Of a stretch of 64,000 nucleotides of DNA, positions 36,076-45,561 are shown piece by piece. The DNA is from Draconibacterium orientale. GTDB taxonomy: Bacteria; Bacteroidota; Bacteroidia; Bacteroidales; Prolixibacteraceae. The DNA lies in the NCBI RefSeq assembly GCF_000626635.1, contig NZ_CP007451.1:1054001-1118000 (forward strand), read 5' to 3'. The notes under the pieces are model-generated. The model made no database searches. It worked only from the letters and a program-made list of their open reading frames with translations, and had not been told where the DNA came from. The position numbers and the translations under genes were made by a program. Position 1 is the stretch's first letter. Each line of letters starts with the position of its first letter.

Positions 36076-38433
36076 CTACATACTTTGCTGCAACATAGCT
36101 ATTGATTGCTGGATGGCGGCCCGGTCCTGTTCCGAGATACCTTCAACTTTCAAGGCATTTTTGTACAGTTGTAGTGCTTTATCTTTGTTGCCTTCCTGCA
36201 GGTAGATTTGTGCCAGGTAACCTGTTGCCGAAAGGTATCCGGGCGAGGTGCTGATCACTTTTTCCAATGTTTTTTTTGCAGTCGATGTTTGTCCGTTCTG
36301 CATTTGGTAGTATGCAAGCGTATATCCGTAATCAGGATTTTCGGGACTCGCTTTCCATGCCATTTCGGCATATTTTACGGCTCCGGCCAGGTCGCCACGC
36401 TGCGCTACAATTACAGCCAGGTTTTTGGCAGCTACCGGCTGGTTTTCGGGATTCGCCTCCAGCGCTGTTCGCAAGGCCTTTTCGGCTTCGTCCATACGCC
36501 CCTGCTCGGCCAGCAACAGTCCCAGGTTCAGGTTGGCCGCTTCGTTCTTTGGCTCGTATTCCAATACTTTCTTCAGGTTCTCCTCGGCTTTTTGGTTATT
36601 GCCGATATACGAATACAGCACGCTGCTGTTGATTAGCGGCAATACCGCCGGAGGATACAAGCGGGCAGCTGTTTCGTACGAATTCAGCGCCTCGGTTGCC
36701 TCGCCTTTGTTCTGATGATACAAGCCAAGGTTGTAGTGGTTGCTCCAGTTATCCTGCCGCGACGTCATTGATGTTACATATTCCTTTTCGGCAGCGGCAA
36801 TTATTGCCTGTTCCTCAGCGTTAAACTCATCCTGAGGGAAAGTTAAAATAGCATTGGCAGCCTGTATGCGCACCAAACGAATGTCATCCTGACAAGCTTT
36901 TAGCAGGGCAGCTTTCACCTCATCGGTAAGAATTCCTCCCAAACCGTATGCTGCCGACGAGCGCACCAGTTCCGATTTATTGTTCAGCGCATCAATCAGC
37001 ACATCCGCTTTCGATGCATCAGGATAATTTCCCAACAAACGGATAAGCGAATTGGCCACTACATCGTCAGTTTTAGGATTACGGATGTACTCGAACATTT
37101 TATCCACATTCTCCCACTCCATGTCGCGGGCTTCTTTTATCAGTTGCGCCCATCGTAAGGTTTCTTCCTGGTAATTACCGTTGGGACGCGCCTTTACAAT
37201 TTTATTGGCCCACTCGGGCGACTTATCGGTATGACACTGGTTACAGGCATTTGGCGAACCAAACTTAATGGTTGCCTCGGGCATTGGTGGGCGGAACGAG
37301 TGATCGCTGCGCAGAAAACGGCCAACAAATTCGCGCTTTGGCATGTGGCAGCTTAAGCAGGTAAGTCCTGCCGAAGCCGGATGCCCCGTATGTGTTTCCA
37401 GGTCTTCGGTGCGGTTGTTATGGCATTTCAGACAAGCCTGATTGGGATTGTCTTTATTGCGGTCGCGCCCACTCGATGTATGGCAGGTAACACAATGCAG
37501 CTCGCTGTTATCGGCACAGGGATTCATCATCCATTCGGTAAGGGTGTAATTCTCTCCCAGCGAACGGCCATCGGGGTAAAAGTCACGATCCTCAAGTGTT
37601 GTCACGTTATAATTGTCGAAATACTTATCGCCAGGCATGTAACTTGGCGTAATCGGGTTCATTTTGGCATGACAAGGCGAACAGGATGCCACATGCTGCT
37701 CCTGTGTAAATGTACGTGTACTTATCAGTCCGAGCTCATCAGCTTCCTCGCCTTCTTTTAATGCTTTAAAAATACGAACGTGCTCGCCCGCCGGCCCGTG
37801 GCAGGTTTCGCAGTTAATTCCGGGCTCTTTCCAGGTGGTATGGTAGGTGTCGGTTGCCAAATCGTAATTGGTATTCAACTGGCTGATATGACAACTGTAA
37901 CAACCGGTGTTAAAAGCAAACATATCGTCTTTCCAGGGCAAGGCCTCATCGTCCGGCATATCTCCACCAAAATGGCGCATACCGGCCATGGGGTAATTGA
38001 ACCATTCTTTGCGGTTGGCATCAAAAGCCAGCGGAATATTCTGTAATTTTCCTTTCTCAAAAGGTGTAAGAAAGGTATAGACATTATGGCCACCCATAGC
38101 CCAGATTACGTCGTAGGTTTTTACCAGCTCGTCGCCATCGCGTTCGTACATTAGCATGGTTGAATCTTTAAACTCCACCTGAAACTGATGTCCTTCCACA
38201 TCGATGGGTTCGCTGTCGGGCAACTGGTGTTCGGCCATAAACGCCGCATCTATCGGCATCATGGCCTGCGCATGATACGATGGTTCCCAAAGCTTATAAA
38301 AGTTTTCGTGACACTCGATACAACTTGCCGATCCGGTAAATTCGTTATTGAGCTCCTTGGGTTTTTGCTTACAGGAAATTACTGTTAACCAAACTGCAAC
38401 AACAAGTAATAGTTGAGATTTTCGGAAATTCAT
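36076..38433 (-). CDS. Octaheme c-type cytochrome with HEAT-like and TPR domains, lipoprotein
   Basis: The start at 38433 gives a lipoprotein signal (LLLVVAVWLTVISC, Cys about residue 21) in a 785-residue protein. Eight CxxCH haem sites are visible: CIECH, CYSCH, CETCH, CSPCH, CVTCH, CLKCH, CLSCH and CNQCH, all in the first half (about residues 35-410). A HEAT-like segment (about 470-540, SELVRSSAAYGLGGIL) and at least five TPR units follow (about 575-775). It resembles cytochrome c-554/octaheme reductases, placed on the periplasmic or outer-membrane face. The substrate is unknown. No other respiratory gene is adjacent. Confidence 0.9.
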   Translation of the reverse strand: MNFRKSQLLLVVAVWLTVISCKQKPKELNNEFTGSASCIECHENFYKLWEPSYHAQAMMPIDAAFMAEHQLPDSEPIDVEGHQFQVEFKDSTMLMYERDGDELVKTYDVIWAMGGHNVYTFLTPFEKGKLQNIPLAFDANRKEWFNYPMAGMRHFGGDMPDDEALPWKDDMFAFNTGCYSCHISQLNTNYDLATDTYHTTWKEPGINCETCHGPAGEHVRIFKALKEGEEADELGLISTRTFTQEQHVASCSPCHAKMNPITPSYMPGDKYFDNYNVTTLEDRDFYPDGRSLGENYTLTEWMMNPCADNSELHCVTCHTSSGRDRNKDNPNQACLKCHNNRTEDLETHTGHPASAGLTCLSCHMPKREFVGRFLRSDHSFRPPMPEATIKFGSPNACNQCHTDKSPEWANKIVKARPNGNYQEETLRWAQLIKEARDMEWENVDKMFEYIRNPKTDDVVANSLIRLLGNYPDASKADVLIDALNNKSELVRSSAAYGLGGILTDEVKAALLKACQDDIRLVRIQAANAILTFPQDEFNAEEQAIIAAAEKEYVTSMTSRQDNWSNHYNLGLYHQNKGEATEALNSYETAARLYPPAVLPLINSSVLYSYIGNNQKAEENLKKVLEYEPKNEAANLNLGLLLAEQGRMDEAEKALRTALEANPENQPVAAKNLAVIVAQRGDLAGAVKYAEMAWKASPENPDYGYTLAYYQMQNGQTSTAKKTLEKVISTSPGYLSATGYLAQIYLQEGNKDKALQLYKNALKVEGISEQDRAAIQQSIAMLQQSM

Positions 38434-38495
38434 AATTTGATGTTTTGTATCACTTCGTTGATGCGGCAAGATACAAATTTCAACATTTTGAAAAC

Positions 38496-38531
38496 AAAAA
38501 AAGCAGCTTATTCATAATGAGAATAAACTGC
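38496..38531 (-). terminator. Rho-independent terminator of the esterase gene
   Basis: On the minus strand GCAGTTTATTC and GAATAAGCTGC pair around TCATTAT (one mismatch), followed by seven T. It starts 30 bases past the stop at 38561. Confidence 0.85.
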
Positions 38532-38560
38532 CTGTGGTATTATTAGCGTTAGTTAGTTAT

Positions 38561-39790
38561 CTAGTTTTTCGGGTAAAACACCGAATTGAAGAAAGTCTCC
38601 ATTTCGTTGATGTAGTAAATTCCATATTTTTTAAATGTAGCTTTTGTGTTGTCATCCGGTTTCCAATCGAAGAACGCATGTCCGGCACCGCCTACCTGCA
38701 CATACTGCACACGTTGTCCGGCTTCCACCAACGCATCAACATATCGTTTAACAGCCTCATCGGTTATTAAACCGTCTTTTGTTCCGCGGGTAAGGTAATG
38801 CGGAATTTTACGCTCCTCTGCATTGGGGATATTGCTCAATGGCGCGATGGCTTCTTTCCAGCTATCATTGGCTTTCGGGTCTTCAGAATAATGATTGAGC
38901 AGATCACTTCCGAATACACCGTAACTCGGAGCTGCTGCTTTTATGGCTGCCATCATTTCAGTTCGCAGCTGGTCGACCGTTTTATTTTCCGGAATATACG
39001 ATGGCATAAACTCAAAAACGCCTTCGGTTTCGCCAAAGCCACCATCGCCAATTTTGTTGGGCATGGTTCCGGCCACTGCCGATAAATGTCCTCCGGCACT
39101 GTCGCCGGTTACAGCAATTCGCGTTGGGTCGCCGCCATAATCAGCTGCGTGTTCCATAATGTGTGCAATAGCGCCGAACACATCACCAATAATGTCGGCC
39201 ATGGTATTTCCCACTTTGTCGCCATCGCGGTTTCCGGCCCAGCGATAATCAATACTAAAAACAACATATTTGCCACTTTTGGTTAATTCGCGGGCCATTC
39301 CGCGCATAATATCTTCGGTGTTCCAAATCCAACCACCTCCGTGAATGATAATAATACAGGGCAAGTTACGCGCACCTTTGGGAGCAAACACATCGTATTT
39401 TAATTCTTTTACTCCGGGTTTTGCATAAACAATGTTCTGTGTTACTTCCAGGTGGTCAACTTCCTCTTTTTCAATAAAAGATGCCCCCAGTTTTTTATCC
39501 TGATCGATCACTACCTCGAAAGGCGATGCCATACATTCGAGATACATGTCGCCCCACATTCCGTTTACCGAATAGTAAACGGCGTCGATTGCATAGTTAT
39601 TATCGGGTTCAGCCGTAAGGGTAAGAACAGTTCCTTTGGGCACTTTTCCATCATCGGGGATGGCTGGCTCAACTTTTATTTTTCCGTTCTTCACTTCATT
39701 AACGCTTACCGAAAATGTGTTTTGTGCTTGCAGTATTCCTGAACACGTGGACAGGATCAAGACAATAAAAATAAACGATTTTTGAATCAT
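38561..39790 (-). CDS. Secreted alpha/beta-hydrolase (esterase/lipase-like) with N-terminal repeat domain
   Basis: The 409-residue protein has a signal peptide (cleavage after about ILQAQ, residue 23). A small 'bacterial repeat' beta domain follows (about 24-95; KIKVEPAIPDDGKVPKGTVLTL), then an alpha/beta hydrolase of the BD-FAE/HSL type. The oxyanion motif is IIIHGGGWIWN (about 147) and the nucleophile Ser is in VTGDSAGGHLSA (about 230). A late Asp (GTKDGLITDEA) and His (GGAGHAFFDW) complete the triad. It probably deacylates a carbohydrate or other ester outside the cytoplasm. It is next to a sulfatase on the same strand (gap 118 bp). Confidence 0.88.
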   Translation of the reverse strand: MIQKSFIFIVLILSTCSGILQAQNTFSVSVNEVKNGKIKVEPAIPDDGKVPKGTVLTLTAEPDNNYAIDAVYYSVNGMWGDMYLECMASPFEVVIDQDKKLGASFIEKEEVDHLEVTQNIVYAKPGVKELKYDVFAPKGARNLPCIIIIHGGGWIWNTEDIMRGMARELTKSGKYVVFSIDYRWAGNRDGDKVGNTMADIIGDVFGAIAHIMEHAADYGGDPTRIAVTGDSAGGHLSAVAGTMPNKIGDGGFGETEGVFEFMPSYIPENKTVDQLRTEMMAAIKAAAPSYGVFGSDLLNHYSEDPKANDSWKEAIAPLSNIPNAEERKIPHYLTRGTKDGLITDEAVKRYVDALVEAGQRVQYVQVGGAGHAFFDWKPDDNTKATFKKYGIYYINEMETFFNSVFYPKN

Positions 39791-39908
39791 TGATTATAGC
39801 TTTAATTGGTTGAATACAGCATCAGTTTTCTTTTGCTCATTTACATGATTATTTCTTTTACAAGAATAAGAAAACATAAATTAATTACAAATTAGCATTC
39901 GGTTTCTG

Positions 39909-41513
39909 CTACCAGAATTTCCAGTATTCAATTCGCGGATTGGCTTTTACCTTCTCCTTGTATTCATCTATAAATTTCTGGTTCAGCTCATCGCTGTCAC
40001 CGTACTTTTTGCGCAATTCTTCCAGCTGAATATGTAGTTGTGCCTGAACATCAGCATAAGCCGGATCGTTGTAAACGTTATGCATTTCCATCGGATCTTT
40101 CTCCAGGTCGTACAATTCCCAATCGTCCATATCGTAATAAAAATGAATGAGTTTGAATTTCGCGGTGGTAATTCCGCAATGGCGCATTACCGCGTGCTCC
40201 GACGGGTGTTCGTAGTAATGATAATAATGAGCATCGCGCCAATCGGCAGGCGTTTCGCCTTTTAAAATCGGCAGCAGACTGCGGCCCTGCATTTCTGCGG
40301 GAATTTCAGCACCTGCAACATCAATCAGCGTTTCGGCAAAATCGAGGTTCGAAACCAGATCGTTGTTCACCGATCCGGCTTTAATTACTCCGGGCCAGCT
40401 TACCAACAGCGGTGTATTTAACGATTCTTTATACATCCAGCGTTTATCAAACCAACCATGCTCGCCCAGGTAAAATCCCTGATCGGACGAATAAATTACG
40501 ATCGTATTTTTGTCCAATCCCGATTCTTTCAGGTAATCGAGCAATTGCCCCACACTTTTATCCACAGCCGAAATACAAGCCAGGTAATCGCGCATGTAAC
40601 GCTGATATTTGAAGCGTACCAATTCTTTTCCGGTAGGATTTTCTTCCCTGAACTTTTCATAGATAGGCTGATAAACCGCATCCCATTCTGCCTGTTGCTC
40701 TGGGGTAAAACCGGCGCGGGGTTGGTCGGTCATTTTCAAATCCCGGTAGAGAAACATGGTGTGGGCAATGGTCATATTATTTTTTGCTGCGGCATCACGT
40801 GTGTCGTAATCGTCAAACAATGTTTCGGGCTCGGGGAAAGTGGTATTCTCGTACATTCCCAGTTCGTTCGGCCCCGGCTCCCACGCGCGGTGTGGTGCTT
40901 TATGCCACATCATTACCATAAACGGCTGCTCCGAATCTTTTTCACTTTCCAGCCAGTTAATGGTTTTGTCGGTAATAATTTCGGTGGTGTAGCCTTCCAT
41001 TTTGTACTCCCCCTCCTGGTTAATAAAGGTTGGATTGTAGTAGCGCCCCTGTCCCGGAAGAATATCGAAATAATCGAAACCGGTTGGTGTACCTCCCAAA
41101 TGCATTTTGCCAATAACAGCTGTTTTGTACCCGGCTTTTTGCAACACTTTGGCGTACGAATTCTGGCTAAAATCGAAATGCGAGCCTCCGGTGTTATCAA
41201 TAAAACCGTTTAAATGACTGTATTTTCCGCTAAGAATTGTGGCGCGCGACGGACCACAAATGGAATTGGTAACCATACACTGATTAAAACGCATTCCGCC
41301 CTCGGCCAGCCGGTCGATATTTGGAGTTGGCGCCAGTTCGGCCAACGGGCCACCATAAGCACTAATGGCCTGAAAAGCATGGTCGTCGCTCATAATGAAA
41401 ACGATGTTTGGCCGCTGTTTACTTTCCCCTTTCTGTTGATTGGCGCAACCAAAACCGGCAAAAGCAGCCAGTACAAGGATTAAAATTCGATGTGAAATAA
41501 TTTTGATGGTCAT
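39909..41513 (-). CDS. Type I sulfatase (formylglycine-dependent), lipoprotein
   Basis: The 534-residue protein has a lipoprotein-like signal (LVLAAFAGFGC, Cys about residue 23). It then has the alkaline-phosphatase-like sulfatase fold: metal ligands in RPNIVFIMSDDHA (about 34), formylglycine site NSICGPSRATILSGKYSH (Cys about 84; CxPSR form), GYKTAVIGKMHLGG, YSSDQGFYLGEHGWFDK (about 344) and a C-terminal ELYDLEKDPMEMHNVY. It cleaves sulfate esters, typically from sulfated polysaccharides in marine Bacteroidota. Maturation needs an anaerobic or aerobic FGly-forming enzyme encoded elsewhere. It probably acts with the adjacent esterase on a modified glycan. Confidence 0.93.
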   Translation of the reverse strand: MTIKIISHRILILVLAAFAGFGCANQQKGESKQRPNIVFIMSDDHAFQAISAYGGPLAELAPTPNIDRLAEGGMRFNQCMVTNSICGPSRATILSGKYSHLNGFIDNTGGSHFDFSQNSYAKVLQKAGYKTAVIGKMHLGGTPTGFDYFDILPGQGRYYNPTFINQEGEYKMEGYTTEIITDKTINWLESEKDSEQPFMVMMWHKAPHRAWEPGPNELGMYENTTFPEPETLFDDYDTRDAAAKNNMTIAHTMFLYRDLKMTDQPRAGFTPEQQAEWDAVYQPIYEKFREENPTGKELVRFKYQRYMRDYLACISAVDKSVGQLLDYLKESGLDKNTIVIYSSDQGFYLGEHGWFDKRWMYKESLNTPLLVSWPGVIKAGSVNNDLVSNLDFAETLIDVAGAEIPAEMQGRSLLPILKGETPADWRDAHYYHYYEHPSEHAVMRHCGITTAKFKLIHFYYDMDDWELYDLEKDPMEMHNVYNDPAYADVQAQLHIQLEELRKKYGDSDELNQKFIDEYKEKVKANPRIEYWKFW

Positions 41514-41665
41514 GTTTTAATATTTAGTCAGTTTAGTTGATTTGCAGCTAAAAATAGTGATTCTGTTTTGATCGCCAATTCCACTTCCTCTTCTTTTCGG
41601 GCATTGTTCGTACGTTTTGTATCGGAATATTTAAATTTTCGTACATTCGGAAAAATTTCAAAACC

Positions 41666-42874
41666 ATGAAAGTAGGTATTCTTAGAGAAGGAAAAACACC
41701 TCCCGATAAGCGTGTTCCGTTAACCCCGCAACAGTGTGTTGAAGTGCAGCAAACATTTCCGCATGTTTCAATTGTTGTTCAACCGAGCCCTATTCGGAGT
41801 TATAAAGACGAAGAATACAGTGCTTCAGGAATCGCGCTTAAAGAGGATCTTTCGGATTGCGACGTTTTGCTGGGCGTAAAAGAAGTTCGTATCGGGGATT
41901 TTCTGCCCGGAAAGATCTACCTGTTTTTCTCGCACACCATAAAAAAACAAGCGTATAACCGAAAGTTATTACAAACCGTTTTAGCGAAAAATATCCAGCT
42001 GGTTGATTACGAAGTTCTCACTGACAAGGAAGGATTTCGCATCATCGGTTTTGGGCGTTTTGCCGGACTGGTTGGTGCCTACAACGGTTTCCGCGCCTTT
42101 GGTTTGAAATACGATTTATTTAACCTGAAACCGGCACACGAGTGCGAAGATTTAGAGGAAATGTTACAACACCTCGACGAGGTAAAACTTCCACCTATAA
42201 AAATAGCGCTCACCGGCGACGGACGCGTGGCACACGGCGTTTTAGAAATTCTGAATCATATGAATATTATGCGGGTTTCGCCCGAGGCTTATTTAAATGA
42301 CGAGGAGCCAGAACAAGCTATTTATGTGCAGCTGCTGCCCGGAAACTATGCCAAACGCATTGATGGCGAGCCATTCGATTTGCTGCATTTTTTCAATAAC
42401 CCGACGATGTACGAGAACAGCTTCCATCCGTTTACCCAGGCAACTGATATGCTGATCGCGTCAGCGTATTGGGATCCAAAATCTCCGGTACTTTTTACTG
42501 CCGACGAGATGAAAAACGATAATTTCCGCATTGCAGTAATCTCGGATATCACCTGCGATATTGAAGGCTCTATCCCATCGACAAAGCGTGCAGCTACAAT
42601 TGCCGATCCGTTTTACGATTACAATCCACAAAGTGGCGAGCTGGAAGAGGCTTTCTCGAACCCAAACAATGTGTCGGTGCAGGCCGTGGATAACCTGCCT
42701 TGCGAACTGCCGAAAGATGCCTCGCTTGATTTTGGGCGTAACCTCATCGAAAAAGTATTCCCAAGTTTATTTGGCGACGATACCGACGGAATTATCCAAC
42801 GCGCTTCCATTACAAAAGATGGTGCGCTGACTGAAAAATTCTCTTATCTGCAGGATTTTGCTGACGGGAAATAG
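41666..42874 (+). CDS. Saccharopine/alanine dehydrogenase-like NAD(P)-dependent oxidoreductase
   Basis: The 402-residue protein has the AlaDH/PNT N-terminal domain. MKVGILREGKTPPDKRVPLTPQQC contains the conserved E-(x)n-RVPLTP signature. DVLLGVKEVRIGDFLPGKIYLFFSHT (about 70-95) and GRFAGLVGAYNGFRAFG (about 130) are typical of saccharopine dehydrogenase (lysine-forming). A Rossmann strand KIALTGDGRVAHGVLEIL (about 178) and DITCDIEGSIPSTKRA (about 295) follow. It would reduce or oxidise a 2-oxoglutarate/amino acid pair in lysine metabolism; direction and substrate are inferred. It is monocistronic, followed by two terminators. Confidence 0.83.
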   Translation: MKVGILREGKTPPDKRVPLTPQQCVEVQQTFPHVSIVVQPSPIRSYKDEEYSASGIALKEDLSDCDVLLGVKEVRIGDFLPGKIYLFFSHTIKKQAYNRKLLQTVLAKNIQLVDYEVLTDKEGFRIIGFGRFAGLVGAYNGFRAFGLKYDLFNLKPAHECEDLEEMLQHLDEVKLPPIKIALTGDGRVAHGVLEILNHMNIMRVSPEAYLNDEEPEQAIYVQLLPGNYAKRIDGEPFDLLHFFNNPTMYENSFHPFTQATDMLIASAYWDPKSPVLFTADEMKNDNFRIAVISDITCDIEGSIPSTKRAATIADPFYDYNPQSGELEEAFSNPNNVSVQAVDNLPCELPKDASLDFGRNLIEKVFPSLFGDDTDGIIQRASITKDGALTEKFSYLQDFADGK

Positions 42875-42905
42875 AGTTGCTCGCTAATTTGCGCTGATAA
42901 AAAGC

Positions 42906-42954
42906 AAAGGATCCGATCCGTATATTTTCAACTTAAACGGATCGGATCCTTTTT
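42906..42954 (+). terminator. Terminator hairpin built from the GGATCCGATCCG palindrome
   Basis: AAAGGATCCGATCCGT and ACGGATCGGATCCTTT form a 16-bp perfect stem around 15 bases, followed by a T run. It is the same palindrome that occurs in the repeat arrays at 30811, 31187 and 35421, here placed 31 bases past a stop codon where it looks like a working terminator. Confidence 0.85.
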
Positions 42955-42964
42955 CTGAAACCTA

Positions 42965-43013
42965 AAGCCCCGGTCGGTATATTGTATTATGAATACCGAC
43001 CGGGGCTTTTTTT
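42965..43013. terminator. Second, classical terminator
   Basis: AAGCCCCGGTCGGTAT and ATACCGACCGGGGCTT form a perfect 16-bp stem followed by seven T on the plus strand. Together with the hairpin just upstream it insulates the convergent htpG gene. Confidence 0.93.
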
Positions 43014-43149
43014 ATATCCTTATTCTTCAGCGAAAATCAGCGCAATCCGCGAGAAACAAAAACAAAAAACAAACGTCGATCCAAAATTCATGGACCGACG
43101 TTTTACTCACTCTCCCTTAACTTGTCCGTCAGTTGACAGACTTCTCACC

Positions 43150-45204
43150 CTACTTAATCAGTTCAACACTGCGCTTCACAAATTGATCCAGGTCGGCTCC
43201 TTTTAACAGGCCGTTCGCCAACAGCGCCAAGTCAACCATTTGTTTTGCCAGTTTATTCTTTTTACCAAATCCGGCCAGCTCTTCGCGTTTTGCTTCTTCC
43301 AACTTCGCCAGTTCCGAATTCAGTGTTTCCAGTTTCTCTTTATCAGCTGCCGGAATCTCCTCTTCTTTCTTTCCTTCTTTTGCTTTTTCCAAACCGGCAA
43401 TTTCCACTTTCTGAGCCGTAATTTTTCCGGTCATTTCTTCCAGTTTGCCACCCAGCTTTTTGTCTTTGGCATCCAACACTTTTTTCACCAGTGGATGAGC
43501 GGTGTTTACTACCAGGTTCAATGAATCGGGCAGGTCTCCATACATGCTCATTCCACCCTGGGCAGCGCTCATATCTTTCATACGGCGCATAAATTCGTTA
43601 CGGGTAATTACCATTGGTGAACCGTTTTCACCCAGATCCTGGAAATCAACAATGTAAGTATGTGCGTTATTTTGCGGGCAAACCGCCTGGAACACCGGCG
43701 ACAACTCTTGTTTTTGCTCCCAGCTCCACTCTTCTTTTGCGGTATCTTCTTTCCGAATCAGGTTTTCAACCACGTCAGAGTCAACACGCACAAAACGTTT
43801 GTCGGTGTATTTCTGCTCAAATTTGTTAATCAGGTGAGGCGCCAACACATCATCCAAAATCAGCACATCGTAACCTTTGTTTTTTGCAGCCTCAACAAAA
43901 GTGAATTGCTCCTCAACATTGGTTGTGTACAGGTAAATGGTATTGTTGTCCTTATCCGTCTGGTTCTCTTTTACCAGTTTTTCATATTCTTCCCAGGTAA
44001 AATACTTGCTTTCGGTATTTTTCAGCAGGAAGAAATTCATTGCACGATCGTTAAATTTCTCCTCGGTCAGCATTCCGTACTCGATAAAGATCTTCAGGTC
44101 GTCCCACTTGCTTTCAAAATCTTCGCGGTTGTCTTTGTAGATCTGGTGCAAACGATCGGCCACTTTTTTATTGATGTGACTGCTGATCTTTTTCACATTC
44201 GAATCGCTTTGCAGGTACGAACGCGACACGTTCAGCGGAATATCCGGCGAGTCGATCACACCATGCAACAGTGTCAAAAATTCAGGTACAATTCCTTCAA
44301 CCGAATCGGTAACAAAAACCTGGTTGCTGTACAACTGGATTTTGTTTTTCTGCACCTCGAAATTGTTTTTGATTTTTGGGAAATACAAAATACCGGTCAG
44401 GTTGAACGGGTAATCCACATTCAGGTGAATATTGAAAAGCGGCTCGTCGCCCATCGGGTACAATTTCCGGTAGAAGTTTTTGTAATCTTCGTCTTTTAAA
44501 TCGGCAGGCATTTTTGTCCAGGCCGGAGCAACATCGTTAATCTGGTTGTCTTCGTCAGTGTCAACCTGCTTGCCGTCTTTCCAGTCTTTTTTCTTACCGT
44601 AAACTACCGGAACGGGTAAAAACTTGCAGTATTTATTCAGTATTTCTGAAATTTTTGCATCATCAAGAAAACCTTTTTCCTCTTCGCTGATGTGCATTAC
44701 AATGTCGGTTCCAACGTCTTCTTTTTCCACCTCTTCCAGCTCGTACTCAGGACTTCCGTTACAGCTCCATTTTACGGCCTGCGAACCTTCTTTATGTGAT
44801 TTTGTAATTACATCCACTTTTTCCGACACCATAAACGAACTGTAAAAACCCAATCCGAAATGGCCAATAATGGCATTGGCGTCGTCTTTGTATTTATCAA
44901 GGAATTCGTTGGCACCCGAGAAAGCAATCTGGTTAATGTACTTCTCCACCTCTTCGGCAGTCATCCCGATACCATTATCCGAAACGGTAATTGTTTTGGC
45001 TTCGGTATCCAGTTTAACAACCACTTTGGCATTGCTTACATCGCCTTTGTACTCGCCTTTTCCGGCCAGTGTTTTTAGTTTTTGTGTTGCATCAACGGCG
45101 TTTGATACGATCTCACGTAAAAAAATGTCGTGATCAGAATAGAGAAACTTTTTAATAATTGGGAAAAGATTCTCGCTGGTTACTCCAATTTTTCCTGTTT
45201 GCAT
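43150..45204 (-). CDS. htpG: Hsp90-family chaperone HtpG
   Basis: The 684-residue protein has the GHKL ATPase domain first: FLREIVSNAVDATQKL (about 32), ITVSDNGIGMTAEEVEKYI (about 74), IIGHFGLGFYSSFMVS (about 114). The middle domain has YFPKIKNNFEVQKNKIQLYSNQVFV and NVSRSYLQSDSNVKKI. The C-terminal region is highly charged (KEGKKEEEIPAADKEK). It is longer than E. coli HtpG (624) because of that Lys/Glu-rich insert, a common form in Bacteroidota. It assists folding under stress in the cytoplasm. It stands alone, flanked by terminators on its 3' side. Confidence 0.97.
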   Translation of the reverse strand: MQTGKIGVTSENLFPIIKKFLYSDHDIFLREIVSNAVDATQKLKTLAGKGEYKGDVSNAKVVVKLDTEAKTITVSDNGIGMTAEEVEKYINQIAFSGANEFLDKYKDDANAIIGHFGLGFYSSFMVSEKVDVITKSHKEGSQAVKWSCNGSPEYELEEVEKEDVGTDIVMHISEEEKGFLDDAKISEILNKYCKFLPVPVVYGKKKDWKDGKQVDTDEDNQINDVAPAWTKMPADLKDEDYKNFYRKLYPMGDEPLFNIHLNVDYPFNLTGILYFPKIKNNFEVQKNKIQLYSNQVFVTDSVEGIVPEFLTLLHGVIDSPDIPLNVSRSYLQSDSNVKKISSHINKKVADRLHQIYKDNREDFESKWDDLKIFIEYGMLTEEKFNDRAMNFFLLKNTESKYFTWEEYEKLVKENQTDKDNNTIYLYTTNVEEQFTFVEAAKNKGYDVLILDDVLAPHLINKFEQKYTDKRFVRVDSDVVENLIRKEDTAKEEWSWEQKQELSPVFQAVCPQNNAHTYIVDFQDLGENGSPMVITRNEFMRRMKDMSAAQGGMSMYGDLPDSLNLVVNTAHPLVKKVLDAKDKKLGGKLEEMTGKITAQKVEIAGLEKAKEGKKEEEIPAADKEKLETLNSELAKLEEAKREELAGFGKKNKLAKQMVDLALLANGLLKGADLDQFVKRSVELIK

Positions 45205-45366
45205 TTTTCTATATTTTAAATTTTACTATCAATTTTTACGCTCGCCAAAAGTCAAACGCTGTGCCATTCGTTATTTGTGACGATTTGACAGAAACCAGGC
45301 TTTTATTAATGTTATTAAGGCATAATTGAACTTTTAATTCTCACCTTTTTGTCCTAATTTTGAATT

Positions 45367-45561
45367 ATGGAACTGGTATTAAAGTTAAATCAAAAGCAGC
45401 TCAAAGTTTTCACCGATCTTGCCGAAAAGCTCAACATTAAACATTTTGTTGTTGATGATGAAAAAGAAGATGCGGCAATTTATAATGCCATGCAAGATGG
45501 CGACCAGCGTGTTGCTGAAGAGCCGGAAGCCGATGCATTTAACAAATGGTTGGACGAATGA
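45367..45561 (+). CDS. Antitoxin-like protein of a type II RelE/ParE-type module
   Basis: The 64-residue acidic protein (MELVLKLNQKQLKVFTDLAE ... DAAIYNAMQDGDQRVAEEPE ... FNKWLDE) has the look of short Bacteroidota antitoxins that precede RelE/YafQ-like toxins. The ALxxAMxxGxxxxxxxEEExFxxWL pattern is at its end. A -7-like TAATTTTG lies at 45353-45360, just before the start. Its stop overlaps the ATG of the toxin fragment (ATGA), which is typical of coupled pairs. Because the toxin is truncated, this antitoxin is probably an orphan. Confidence 0.62.
   Translation: MELVLKLNQKQLKVFTDLAEKLNIKHFVVDDEKEDAAIYNAMQDGDQRVAEEPEADAFNKWLDE

Noticed and set aside
35630-36098. Two short open frames across the repeat array
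   Set aside because: They follow the 298-bp repeat and its T-rich tracts. The predicted peptides are repeat copies without protein-like features.
40458-41213. A 251-residue plus-strand frame
   Set aside because: It is antisense to the sulfatase gene, whose catalytic and metal-binding motifs are complete.
43660-44499. A 279-residue plus-strand frame
   Set aside because: It lies wholly antisense to htpG, which is intact and conserved. The frame encodes Phe/Val-rich sequence with no recognisable fold.
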